Below are positions 21,187 through 31,258 of a stretch of 64,000 nucleotides of DNA, piece after piece. The position numbers and the translations under genes are program-made. The DNA is from Telopea speciosissima (Eukaryota; Streptophyta; Magnoliopsida; Proteales; Proteaceae). Position 1 is the first letter of the stretch. Every line of letters begins with the position of its first letter. Where the stretch lies: assembly GCF_018873765.1 (NCBI RefSeq), contig NC_057919.1:60735484-60799483 (forward strand), read 5' to 3'. The notes beneath the pieces are model-generated. The model ran no database searches. It was given only the letters and a program-made list of their open reading frames with translations, and had not been told where the DNA came from.

Positions 21187-21320
21187 TTACCTGCTTTGAA
21201 TGGTCGAAAATCTGTGAGGAAGATAGAGACTTGCAGTGATGAAGATCGCATAGGGACGAGAGGAGAGGCAATGTGCTTCAATGGACTCTCGGCCAGTCGC
21301 AAGAGCCAAGAGGCACTCAA
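21145..21320 (-). promoter_or_regulatory. Probable 5' leader exon and (GA)n tract of the HMT-tail locus
   Basis: On the minus strand a leader-like segment (about 21320-21191) ends in AAAGCAG followed by GTAATCTC, a good donor. The intron begins with a long CT run (plus-strand GA run, 21145-21186). It contains a short upstream ATG. Transcription start is not determinable. Confidence 0.4.
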
Positions 21321-21902
21321 ATTTCAGTCGTGAGCGAAAGAGGGGAGGTAGAATTCATCGGGTTTTTGAGGACCACAAAGTAGAACTTGTTTCTTGAATT
21401 TGGTCTTGGGAATGAGAAACATGGGTAACCATGTTTCTTCAAAGTCATCCTCAGATGATTTTTGGGACCTGGTTCGTTCTTGGGCACAAAAATCTGAGCC
21501 AATGTTGCCAAACATTTTATTCCCTTTTTCTGGTCCCAAATGGAATAAAGAACAGGAAAAACGTTCTCGGGAGCGTTATCAAATGGGCATTAAGTGACTG
21601 TCCCAATGAACAAAGAAAACCAGCATGAAGGATCAGGAAAACTATCTGAGAGACTCGGACAACAATTAACTAATTAATTTTTTAAGAATATAACAAAACG
21701 AGCTGTTCACACCCACAAAGAAGATAATGAAGCTGTCCATAGGCTGGAAGGACAATGATCGAATCAGCTATTGCATGAAGGCTCACCACTCCCTTGGAGC
21801 TAAAATAAAATCTAGTGATGACATTTAGTGGAAGTGCTCAACCCACTATGTAATTGCAGACATTCTAGTTTTAGTGGAATGTTAACATTTTCCACCCCAA
21901 AC

Positions 21903-22020
21903 CATAGTTGTCACAGCGCCTAGATGAATGAAGGCGGTCAGGGGGGGGGGCAAAATTAAGGTGACACTAGCAAGGCGCCAGTCCAGGCAAAACCGCCTAG
22001 GTGACGCCTTGACAACTATG
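21903..22020. mobile_element. hAT-like MITE, CATAGTTGTCAAGGCG family, copy 2
   Basis: The 118-bp element starts CATAGTTGTCACAGCG and ends GACGCCTTGACAACTATG. It is flanked by CCCCAAAC (21895-21902) and CCCCAGAC (22021-22028), an 8-bp duplication with one mismatch. Confidence 0.85.
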
Positions 22021-22028
22021 CCCCAGAC

Positions 22029-22670
22029 TAAAAACTGAACAAGCACTAAGATGAAATCTGTATGATGATGTAAGTATGTAACAGGGAGATGATTCCACCA
22101 ACTTAATTGTTTTATGGTTTCAATTAAATCTTTCAATTTCCAAGAAAAGAATAACTGAAGTAGGCATTTGTCATATTCTAATGGCTATAGAAGGAAGCAC
22201 AAAGTTTGCTAATTGATCTCTGATGACAGAAACAATTCTTTGACGTACATAAGAGAATAACAAAAGCAGGTAGCATCTGTCCCATAGATATTATATAAAG
22301 CTTCAAACCAGGAATTTGGAGCATGCACCGCAACAAATACAGTTCCCAGGTCCCACACACAACAAATTAATTAATACCAAAAACTATCAAGAAAAATATC
22401 TAGAAGAAAGAGACAGTTAAATGGAAAGCATCAACCGGGGTTGGACAAGCCACAACTGATGGTTTGACCATATGAATTAAGAATGACTAATGAGGACAGT
22501 ATACCATACTTACCATAATTGGTACTGGTTCCTCATGAACACAAATTGTTTTGAGCAGCACCCACGATGGATTATCATACAACAAGGAAACCCTCTCAAT
22601 ATCCAATTATCCATGTAGATGGCAATGTGAATGTGAAGATAATTTAATTTATCTCTCAATGCATGCAGCA
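22029..22670. other. 3' flank of the PORR gene
   Basis: No coding region was seen. The part next to 22671 is the likely 3' UTR of the minus-strand PORR gene. Confidence 0.4.
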
Positions 22671-24038
22671 TCATTGTAACTCTTTGAGATCCTCCACACA
22701 TGTATTGCTGATATCATGGGAATCCCCACCATGTTTTTCATCATCAAAACTCTCTAAGATTGGAATAACCCAATCTCCATCTCTTGGACCTTCCCCTACT
22801 GTATTACAGACCATATTGTTATGCCCATCCTTCATCTCATTCGAAGGTTGTAACTCTCTGGTGTTTCGGCACCCTAGCAAGAGGAGGTCAAGCATTTCTT
22901 TCCGAACTGCATATATAGGGTTGGGATCAATCAAGCAACCTTTGCAATATGCCTCCCTAAGAAACACAGTTTGGGTGCTCCCTTTGGTAGATATATAGAA
23001 AATTCCAGGGTGTTTTAAAAGGAGTTCTCGGATATTAATTTCCATGCCCAAATCCCTACGGAAGTGAGATAAGCGTTCTACCTCAACCATCTTTTCTATT
23101 GTCAAACACAAAAGCTCATGAAGAATACCAACAGCACGTTTCTCAAAGCGCTCAATTCCGCCACAGGTCTGGACTCGAACAACATCCTTCTTCTCATAAG
23201 GCTTCAAGTAGGGAAGCCTTTGCCAATTCTTCAATTTCTCCCTAAACCCTCTCTCAATCTTAAATCCAGTCGGGAAATTGATTTGGAAAGCATACCTTGT
23301 TTCAAACTCACTCAACCACTTTTCCTTGTACTCTTTCTCTCTCCATTTTTCTACCTCAGCTACAGCCAAGTTTTCATTTCTAGAAGCCAAAGCTACTATC
23401 TCTAGATCCACTAGCCTGAAGTCAACTGGATACTTGAGGAGAATAGAATCTCTGAAATCCTCAGGCAACCCCAGTTCTCTTCTTATCAACCTCAAAGCAT
23501 AGATGTGCAATGTTCCATTTGTAGTCATCATAAGAAGCTTCTTTAAACGCTGAACCGCCATCAATTCTGATTCCTTGATCACCTTAGCTTCCTCCTTGAT
23601 CAGATTGAGCATCCTTGGAGTTGGTTTGCAACAAAGCTTTCTTTTCAAAGGGTGTGTAAATATCTGAAAAATATGAGGGTATTTCTGAATAAAAACACCA
23701 GGCCCAATGTTCAGTCCAACGATATTTTTCCACATTGAGAGCAGCTGAAGAGATACATAAGGACCCCTACGATTTAACATCAATTCCTGCAATTTCAGTA
23801 CTATCTTCAATCTCTTGAGCTGGCTCATCAATTTGTCAAGCCTAAGATCCCTTGTTCTATCCTCTAAACGTGTTCGTGCGTTAACTACTGGTTTCTTCCA
23901 TCTCTTCTGTGTATTCAAGTTGAAAGGACCAAATCCAATGACATCTTTTGATAGGGGAGATGAAACACTTTGTAGAATCACCCCCTTCAAGCTTTCAGAC
24001 GTCCTTATCTTGTGAGAGCTAAACAATGATCCCAACAT
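22671..24038 (-). CDS. PORR-domain protein, organellar RNA splicing factor (WTF1/RPD1 family)
   Basis: A single uninterrupted reading frame of 455 residues. The first roughly 40 residues (Ser-rich, few acidic residues, GSLFSSHKIRTSESLKG) look like an organelle targeting peptide. From KRWKKPVVNARTRLEDRTRD to about residue 385 it carries the plant organelle RNA recognition (PORR) domain, with the typical KYPHIF, LGLPEDFRDSIL and KHPGIFYISTKG blocks. The last 70 residues are acidic and not conserved in my memory. Characterised relatives (WTF1, RPD1, WTF9) bind group II introns and promote their splicing in chloroplasts or mitochondria; whether this one is plastid or mitochondrial cannot be read off. 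The ATG at 24038 is the first in frame. A leader intron lies upstream. Confidence 0.92.
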   Translation of the reverse strand: MLGSLFSSHKIRTSESLKGVILQSVSSPLSKDVIGFGPFNLNTQKRWKKPVVNARTRLEDRTRDLRLDKLMSQLKRLKIVLKLQELMLNRRGPYVSLQLLSMWKNIVGLNIGPGVFIQKYPHIFQIFTHPLKRKLCCKPTPRMLNLIKEEAKVIKESELMAVQRLKKLLMMTTNGTLHIYALRLIRRELGLPEDFRDSILLKYPVDFRLVDLEIVALASRNENLAVAEVEKWREKEYKEKWLSEFETRYAFQINFPTGFKIERGFREKLKNWQRLPYLKPYEKKDVVRVQTCGGIERFEKRAVGILHELLCLTIEKMVEVERLSHFRRDLGMEINIRELLLKHPGIFYISTKGSTQTVFLREAYCKGCLIDPNPIYAVRKEMLDLLLLGCRNTRELQPSNEMKDGHNNMVCNTVGEGPRDGDWVIPILESFDDEKHGGDSHDISNTCVEDLKELQ

Positions 24039-24397
24039 TTTTTGTTACCAATCAAAGCAATTGTTAGGACTGAAGGTTGTTGAATCTTACTATCAAAATC
24101 AGAGGCCACAGCCGCAAGTTCAATTGGCAAGATAAATAACGCCGCAGATAATAATAGCCAACATTACTTCCAATTTTGGGCATCGCCTTACCACAGAGTA
24201 AATCATGCTTTCCTAGTAGCTATCATTCCCAATCAACCCATTTTATCAGTAATGCACTGATTTCGATCTTCAAGAACTACATCTCATATTGATTTTCAGT
24301 TTCAAGTACCCAGATTTCCACATCCTGCATTTATATCAAACCCTGGAAAGGGTAACAATTTTAATTAATCCGACGGACAAACTCAGAAAAGAAATAC

Positions 24398-25110
24398 CTG
24401 CAAAACCAACAATATGCTAATATTAAAAAAGCAAAGTCGCGTAATAATTGAAGATTCAAAATAATACCCAAAAGCCAATTGATTTCAATAATCTAATGTG
24501 TTTATTATTTTTCAAACAGAACAAACCATATTTTGGACCAAGGAAAAGATTTGCATTGCCTACATGCCCCCAATCTCTCTAGAAACTCCAAAGAATATCA
24601 GTTCAATATTTAATTTTAAGGGAAAGACATAAAAATAAAAAAATCAAAGTAGGCAGGAAAAAAGCGCATATAATAGATGAAACCCAGTTTCAATTGACCA
24701 CATATAAACTAGTTACCCCGCGATAAGGTGTCTATTTCAACTACATAAAACATGCAATTAGACTAGCCAAATGCAGATAAATTTAAACTAGGGTTATTTT
24801 TTTTGTTCTTTTTAACAATACTGAGATAGAGGGAGAGAGAGAGAGGAAAAATCCACATAAATAGCAATAATATTAGAAAAAAAGTTAGCTGTAGCAGCAG
24901 AAGAAGAAGAAGAAAAAGAACTCATTAGAAGACAAGAACAGGCAAATAGGTACCCTGTTATCGTTTGATTTTTTGTTAATCTATTATTGTGTTCACTCTG
25001 GTTTTTTTACCTTGCAAACAGTTTCCTTGGTGGAGGAGATAAGATGAGCAACGCCAAAAGGTTGAGCCATGGCCAACCAAACTTCGCTGAGATATCTGAA
25101 ATTATAATCA
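24398..25110 (-). promoter_or_regulatory. Probable 5' UTR intron and first leader exon of the PORR gene
   Basis: On the minus strand, AAACTGTTTGCAAG at 25011 is followed by GTAAAAAAAC (donor), and GTTGGTTTTGCAG ends at 24398 (acceptor). Removing 613 bp joins a leader exon (25011 to about 25110) to the segment ahead of the ATG. The leader contains an upstream ATG opening a short frame (MAQPFGVAHLISSTKETVCK) that runs into the junction. A transcript would decide this; the lead exon could instead belong to an unrecognised gene. Confidence 0.45.
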
Positions 25111-26319
25111 GAGAGTTCAACTAACTGACAAAAGGTATGTTTTAAGGGTGGGTTTTCCAAATCCTCCTAACAGATGGGGGCAGAGAAGCACAGTAGCTTA
25201 TGACCGACCCATCCAAAAAAAACAAAAAAAAAAAATCAGATGGGACAAAATTGAATCAGAAGTGCTCTTTTTCTATTTTGTGCTGTGAGAATAATCTCGT
25301 GGAAGAGAAACAACGTTTGGTAAAACTGTTACATTTCTGTTCCACAAATAGAAAATGAACAGAAATAGTCTTTGGCTGACATTTTACGAAACCACTTCTT
25401 TTATATAAAAAATTACATAAATACCATTACGTTCATTATTAATCCATAATAAATATGATTAACTCATTATCATAAATAATACTATAATTTAAAATTATTT
25501 TGATAAAAATCAACATAGTTTTTTACCTAAGATTCTCTTTACCAATTTAATACCCAAAATCAATACCTTAGAATTATTTTTCTACCAAAAAAAAAAGAAA
25601 AGAATTATTTTGATAAAAATCAACATAGTTTTTTACCTAAGATTTTCTTGCCATTTGATTTGCAATTTATTTCCTTAGGTCATTCGTCTTTGCATGCTCC
25701 CACTGACTACCATAAGAGCGTGTTGTAGAAGGACGCTCACATAGGCTATTCAAAGTTTAATTCCAGATATAAAATTAAACCACTAAATTTCTGCCTTGAA
25801 ATTGTGTTAAAACAAGTCAGCTCACATAGGCTATTCAAAGTTTAACAAATTAAGGCTTACATTTGAGCCCACATACACCTCTACAGCATATGAGGAAAAA
25901 CTGGGCCTCCATTGCCCAAAACCATAATCATTTGGGCCAAAAGACACCTCACCTGCCAAGACAATCAGGCTTAGTCCATGAGGGCCTTTGCAACTCAGAC
26001 TCTAGTTGGTGCGGTGGTAAAGGCAGAGAGACAGAGATGGTAGTTTATGTAAGAGCTGATTAATTGGCCTATGAAGCAAGAGTTCATTTTGGCCATGATA
26101 TTTGGAAATGGAATCCAAATATCATAAATTCAGTTGGGTTATGGGAATCACATCTTAGCTTTTGGTTTTAACAACTCAACTCAGCTCAATTCAGCCTTAT
26201 ACCTACTAAATGGGGTTGGCTACATGGGTGTTTTTTCTCTAATCAATTCTATTATAAGACAACAAATGAAAATAAGTTACCTCCATGGCAGCACACATAT
26301 AAGCACTGCAGACTATACA
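25111..26319. other. Intergenic
   Basis: AT-rich sequence with no gene. A stretch at 25600-25640 repeats the AATTATTTTGATAAAAATCA text found at 25490-25530, a short local duplication of about 50 bp. The presumed PORR promoter is in the first few hundred bases. Confidence 0.4.
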
Positions 26320-26327
26320 TGGTTAAG

Positions 26328-26891
26328 CATAGTTCACGGCGTCACGGCGATCCAAGTAGGTGGAGGGGTGTCTGATCGATATATTGACACGTCGCCCGCC
26401 ATGGCGTTGCCATGGCGATCATGTCGACCATGGTAGAATTGTAATTAAATCCAAAGTTGAATGACAAACTAGTAGATAAATCAAGATTTATAAGAGCAAT
26501 GGCAGAATTTTAATTAATCTGAAGTTGTAAAGGAGTGGCAGAACTATAATTTACTGGAGTTAAAGAGAAAACTGAATGGGCTAAACAGAATGGCAATAGA
26601 GAATATAGGAGGTTTAATTTAAATAATATAAGTTGTCCTTACTTGCAATTTTAAAGACTTAATATGTCTTCTTCAACCTTGCAATTACACGATAGAAAGA
26701 AAAAACTTAGAAACCAAGGCTAAAATAGGAAATTTAGGGAAACAGGGAGTGGGTCTAAGGTTGGGGAAGAAACAAAAAATTAAAGAAGAAGAAATTGAAG
26801 AGGGAAAGAGAGACAGGACGCCATGGCATAGGTCGATATGCACATTTCTCCAGCGCCATGGCGACGATATGGCGGCGCCATGGCAACTATG
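26328..26891. mobile_element. hAT-like element, CATAGTTG family, copy 3 (564 bp, divergent subfamily)
   Basis: It starts CATAGTTCACGGCGTCACGG and ends GGCGGCGCCATGGCAACTATG. Inside the ends GCCATGGCG motifs are repeated. It is bounded by a perfect 8-bp duplication TGGTTAAG (26320-26327 and 26892-26899). No transposase is encoded. Confidence 0.85.
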
Positions 26892-26899
26892 TGGTTAAG

Positions 26900-29556
26900 G
26901 ATCACTGATTTAGTTTGATAAATTTTGATAGTTGTCCTTGTATCAGTGAACTTGCTATATAAAAATCCACAATTTATATACTTCCAATTTGAAATGGAGA
27001 TATCATTACACATCACCACAACATAATGATGCAGTGAACCATTTTGAACTTTCGCCCTAAACTCAGTGGAATACTTGAGAAATCGACCACAGATTCCATT
27101 TGTGAATACAATCTTCTAACACCTTCATGTCTAAATTCCTTAACAACTTGGAACTCAGACAAATCAACTTGGTTACATGAGGAGAGAAAAAGGATCCAAA
27201 AACTGATACAACGATTGCATGAGTTTTTGATCGTCATCTCTCATGAATCAGCCTATCTTTTTTCAAAAAGAAAAGGAGGAAAAAAAAAAAAACCAGAAAA
27301 TATCTTCTTCTACCGAACTAGAAAGACAGTTGTGCACAATCCTAAACGTGGCTGAAAGATTTATTTATGGGCAAGGTTTCATAATTCCACCAAAACATCA
27401 AAACAATGAGTGCTTTAAACTCTAGGAACTGAAGACATCAGAGAACTTCACAATCTGAAGGGGTCATCTTCTAAGAAAATGGAAACATAAGAGTTAAAAA
27501 CAAGTGAAAAATGAAAAACTTCGACTCCAAAATAATTCCACAAAAACAAGGATTGACAGAAAAAGTAACTGAAGGAAAATTTTAACTAGTTAAAAGATAT
27601 TTCTAGGCAAATAAAAGGATTAGAGGCAATCACGAACTGAAACATATTTACTATTACTTCACTTCTAGAATCCAAAAAATAAAAAAGATAACAGCAAATC
27701 ATTGGCCCCATGCAAGTACTGCTTGTATTGTATGGACATTCTATTAATTTGTCCATGCTACTCGGGGGAACCACCTCAATGATGATAACAACAAATCATT
27801 GATGGATTTTTTTTTTCAAAACTGAAAGTTTCACTTCAAAATGAGTCATTGTGTTAGCATGGGGATCATTGATTCGATCAAATGACAGGTAACCCCTACA
27901 ATTGCCTGAACCTATTAACACTGGGTTCCATTAGAAAAAATTGGGGAAATGAAAAAAACCTCTGGTTTGTGGAACAGGGATAGGGTGAAGCAACGGTTAC
28001 GGAGAGAGGGACAGAGACGAGCTTCAAATGTGAAATGTAGGGTTTATGGCCAATCGTTGGTTAACAGAGAGCAAGCGAGCGAGCGAGCGAGAGAGAGAGA
28101 GAGAGGAGCAAGGGTATTGAAGCTACCTATTTACACGACTAGGCCATTGAGTTTCAGAAAGAGCGACAAAGCTTCAACTCTGTGCGTGCGTAGCTTGAAA
28201 AATGGAGTCGAGCTTCAGAGGAGTTTCAGCTGTGAGAGAGGCCGAGCGTGAGTTGGGCGATGGTGAGGGTATTTCTTCAATATATTCTTTTCATTTTCTT
28301 TTTCTCCGGTTCAGCCTCTTGGAACACAAAAACAAACCGGTTGTGCCAAACACATTTCCATTCTATTATCATTCCCACAGAGCAGAAGAACACCAGAAGT
28401 ATTCTCGAGGATGTTACCAATTAGTTCACAGAGAACCAGCCCTTGTACTAGCTTGCTTTCCTAACCTCTTATCTCTTCTGCCTTTTATCATTTCTCTCAA
28501 ACTTCAAGGAGTAGTAGAATCACGCAGTGAAAAAGAATAAGAAGAATAAGAGGTATCTTCCGTAAATTTGAAATATATCATTTTAATCATTGAAATTGGA
28601 AATACCTAATTTTCAATCAGTAAGGACAACTTCAGATCATATTTCTCATTACCCATTTGGATTTTTTTTGTTGTTTTCCGGATTCTGTAACTTCTTCCCG
28701 GGAAAAGCTTCAAGACACAATCTTCTCGCTGGTGGCCTCCGGGAACAAATAAAGGCAAGTACTTACTGTTTCAGGCAGGCTTTATTGCTTTACTGTTTGG
28801 GCCTCCGAGTCTTTCACCCTTTTAGGTTGAGTTGGTTTGGACCTTTTGACGGGTTTGGCTCTATTTCTGATACACGTTGGTTGTAATGCAACACAAGGAT
28901 ATATCCTCTAGTATGTACCTAATGACCAGGAACTACATCAATGGCTAAAGAATAATGGCCACCTAATAGAAGAAAGTGAAATAAGAACAATCAGCTGAAA
29001 ATCTCAAACTTTTTAGAGCAGAAGCACTTCAAATATTTCCTCCTCGGAGTGAAAATTTGACATGATATGCAAGATTTATAACCAAAAGGCTAATGAACAA
29101 CCATTTGTTGCTCTGATATGAATAGGTCGGTAGGTCTACTTTACAGACAGAGTGAAGAAAAGTATATGTAGGTCCTAAAACAATGTAGTAAATAGTGGAA
29201 CTCGCAAATATATCTGAAATCGAGTAGATGGACTTTTTTTTGGCTATTCAACAAGGATCAGATCCAACAATCAACTATGAGAAATAGATGAACTTATTAG
29301 TTAATTTCAACTCAATGTTAGAACTGGCTCTAATAATTGATGGACATTGAGGAAAAAAAAATCTATTAAGTCCCATTGAAAATGCACTTTCAACCATTTT
29401 ACCATATGCTGATGTGATGATAGGGGTGGGCTAGCAATTACAAAAATGCCAAGTAGGTTCAAGGTTGAATTCTTTTTCACCTAGAGGAGCATCTCCAGCT
29501 CCATCCTCTTGTAAGAACTTCAAATCGGATGGGCCTCCTCTGGCTTTATTTTTCCT
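26900..29556. other. Intergenic, with a (GAGC)n/(GA)n microsatellite
   Basis: GAGCGAGCGAGC followed by GA repeats occurs at about 28072-28107. Several short ORFs around 27.9-28.5 kb have simple-sequence composition and no recognisable domain. An upstream leader exon of the octanoyltransferase gene could be here, but I cannot point to one. Confidence 0.4.
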
Positions 29557-30021
29557 TAGGGTCCTGTTTGTTTGACGGAAAAAAGTGGAAAAGGCAAAAA
29601 GAGGTGGGAAACTTGTACTTGTTTCCCACAAACTACCACAAATGTGACTGTTTGGTTATATGGGGCGGGAAATTTCCAAACAAGCTCATTAAATGCATTT
29701 ATTCTTGTCTGGTGAGGTGGCACCCCTCTTTTTCCCACCCCATTCACTTTCAGAGTCCTACCAAATTGGTAGGACTTTGGCACTATTCATGGAAAAGTTA
29801 CTTTTGAGTCTATCTCTCTCCTCTTCCTATTTCCTTTCTTTCCCATGGAATCCCACCCCATGTCCATTTCCTCTCTCTCCCACTAAATCCCACTCCACTA
29901 CAAAATGCATATTCCATTATTTCTTTTCCTTTCCTTTTCTTGTCAACCCAACCCATGACATGTGGGACCCACCCTCACAAGTTTCCCAACCCTTTTTATC
30001 CGTCAAACAAATGGGACCTAA
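29557..30021. mobile_element. MITE with TAGGGTCC-GTTTGTTTGACGGA ends
   Basis: The left end TTAGGGTCCTGTTTGTTTGA is mirrored by the right end TCAAACAAATGGGACCTAA. The inner part continues as imperfect inverted sequence (GTGGAAAAGGC on the left, CCCAACCCTTTTT on the right). It is about 465 bp and has no coding capacity. A clear TSD was not seen. The ends resemble hAT-type MITEs. Confidence 0.65.
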
Positions 30022-30315
30022 AGTGTATTAAGTGGGTTTTCAAGTAAAGTCAGCTGACCTTTAACCCCCTTGTGGTCGGTCCCAAGAGACCCAAGAATAC
30101 GAAGTTGCATTGAAACAATGGCCAGATGATCACCATCTTAATTGAAAGTAGGTTAGGGACAAGTGGCACCTTGGAATGAGTTAAAGGAAGGGTTCAGGAA
30201 ATAGGGACCATCCTGTGGACAGTTATAATGCTAAAGATTATACCATCGGATCAACTACTGAGGCAGTTACCATGTAGATAACATGGAAGAGGACGGAGTT
30301 AGTTATAGTAACAAT

Positions 30316-30426
30316 CATAGTTGTCAAGGTGTTGCCTAGATCCAGGCGCCTTGGTCATCTTGTTGGTGTCACCTTTTATCCAGGCCTTCTCCCATGCCTT
30401 GGGTTGCCTAGATGCCGTGACATATG
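30316..30426. mobile_element. hAT-like MITE, CATAGTTGTCAAGGCG family, copy 4
   Basis: The 111-bp element begins CATAGTTGTCAAGGTG and ends GATGCCGTGACATATG. It is flanked by GTAACAAT (30308-30315) and GTAACGAT (30427-30434), an 8-bp duplication with one mismatch. Confidence 0.75.
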
Positions 30427-30434
30427 GTAACGAT

Positions 30435-31258
30435 AACTCATTCCAATCCCCTTGGCTTTGTTTATCTATCCCAAGGTTCTATCTTCGTTCCTCACCTGAC
30501 ACACAGTTAAGTTACTGTTATCACCATTATCTTTTCCACGTGTAAATGAGTTCAATTCCTTGCTGGACCAAGTTGATCCTGTCATTTTTTCGTGCACCAG
30601 CGTAGTCTACCACACACAGTTTGCACACTAACCAGTCAGTACCAGCCCAAGGTTCACCATCAAATGCCCATTTTAGGCTTTGAGTTCAGGCTATGAGTGA
30701 TCTTGGAGAACAGAGTTCGACTGTAGAGTGAAACTTTGTGTGGTTTCGATGTGCATCATTATTCCATCAACTATACCACTCATGTTTTTTAAGTTTGGTA
30801 TTCAGGATATGGGAGTTTTTACTCATTAATCTTACTTGTTTCATTTATCTTATTTGCCTATTAAAAAAACCAAAAGTCCTTCTAGCGAAGGCAAAAATAA
30901 CCCATTCGAAGAAGAGATCAGCTTAGTGGTGGCTGACTCACTGGCCGATAACAGTTTATAGGCCAGCTTAGATTGGCACCCACTATCATAGGTATTTGGC
31001 TCAAATTTGTGCCATGTGGTGCTGGCATCCCCGCACACTTGTCAAGCAAAGTTTCCAGGCCAAAGCATCTATAATATTAAAAACTATATCTAATCATTCA
31101 TATAGAATTGAAAGCCAATTAATGTTCTTTGTCTATGCCTTGGAATTCCTTTGAACCCTGAGCCCCATTTCAGCTGGTATTCAAAGAATGTATGCCTTCT
31201 CAAGCATTTCTAATATTGTGATTACTCTGCTTGTCTGTCCCAGTTCGATTAGTATAAG
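30435..31258 (+). promoter_or_regulatory. Upstream region of the octanoyltransferase gene
   Basis: This holds the presumed promoter and 5' leader of the LIP2 gene. No firm TATA box or leader exon could be chosen. No other gene was seen. Confidence 0.35.

Noticed and set aside
22663-24015. Plus-strand ORFs opposite the PORR gene
   Set aside because: Antisense shadows of a clear protein-coding frame.
27949-28540. Two plus-strand ORFs of about 100 residues
   Set aside because: They contain the GAGC/GA microsatellite, show no domain and no splice context; likely chance or leader sequence.
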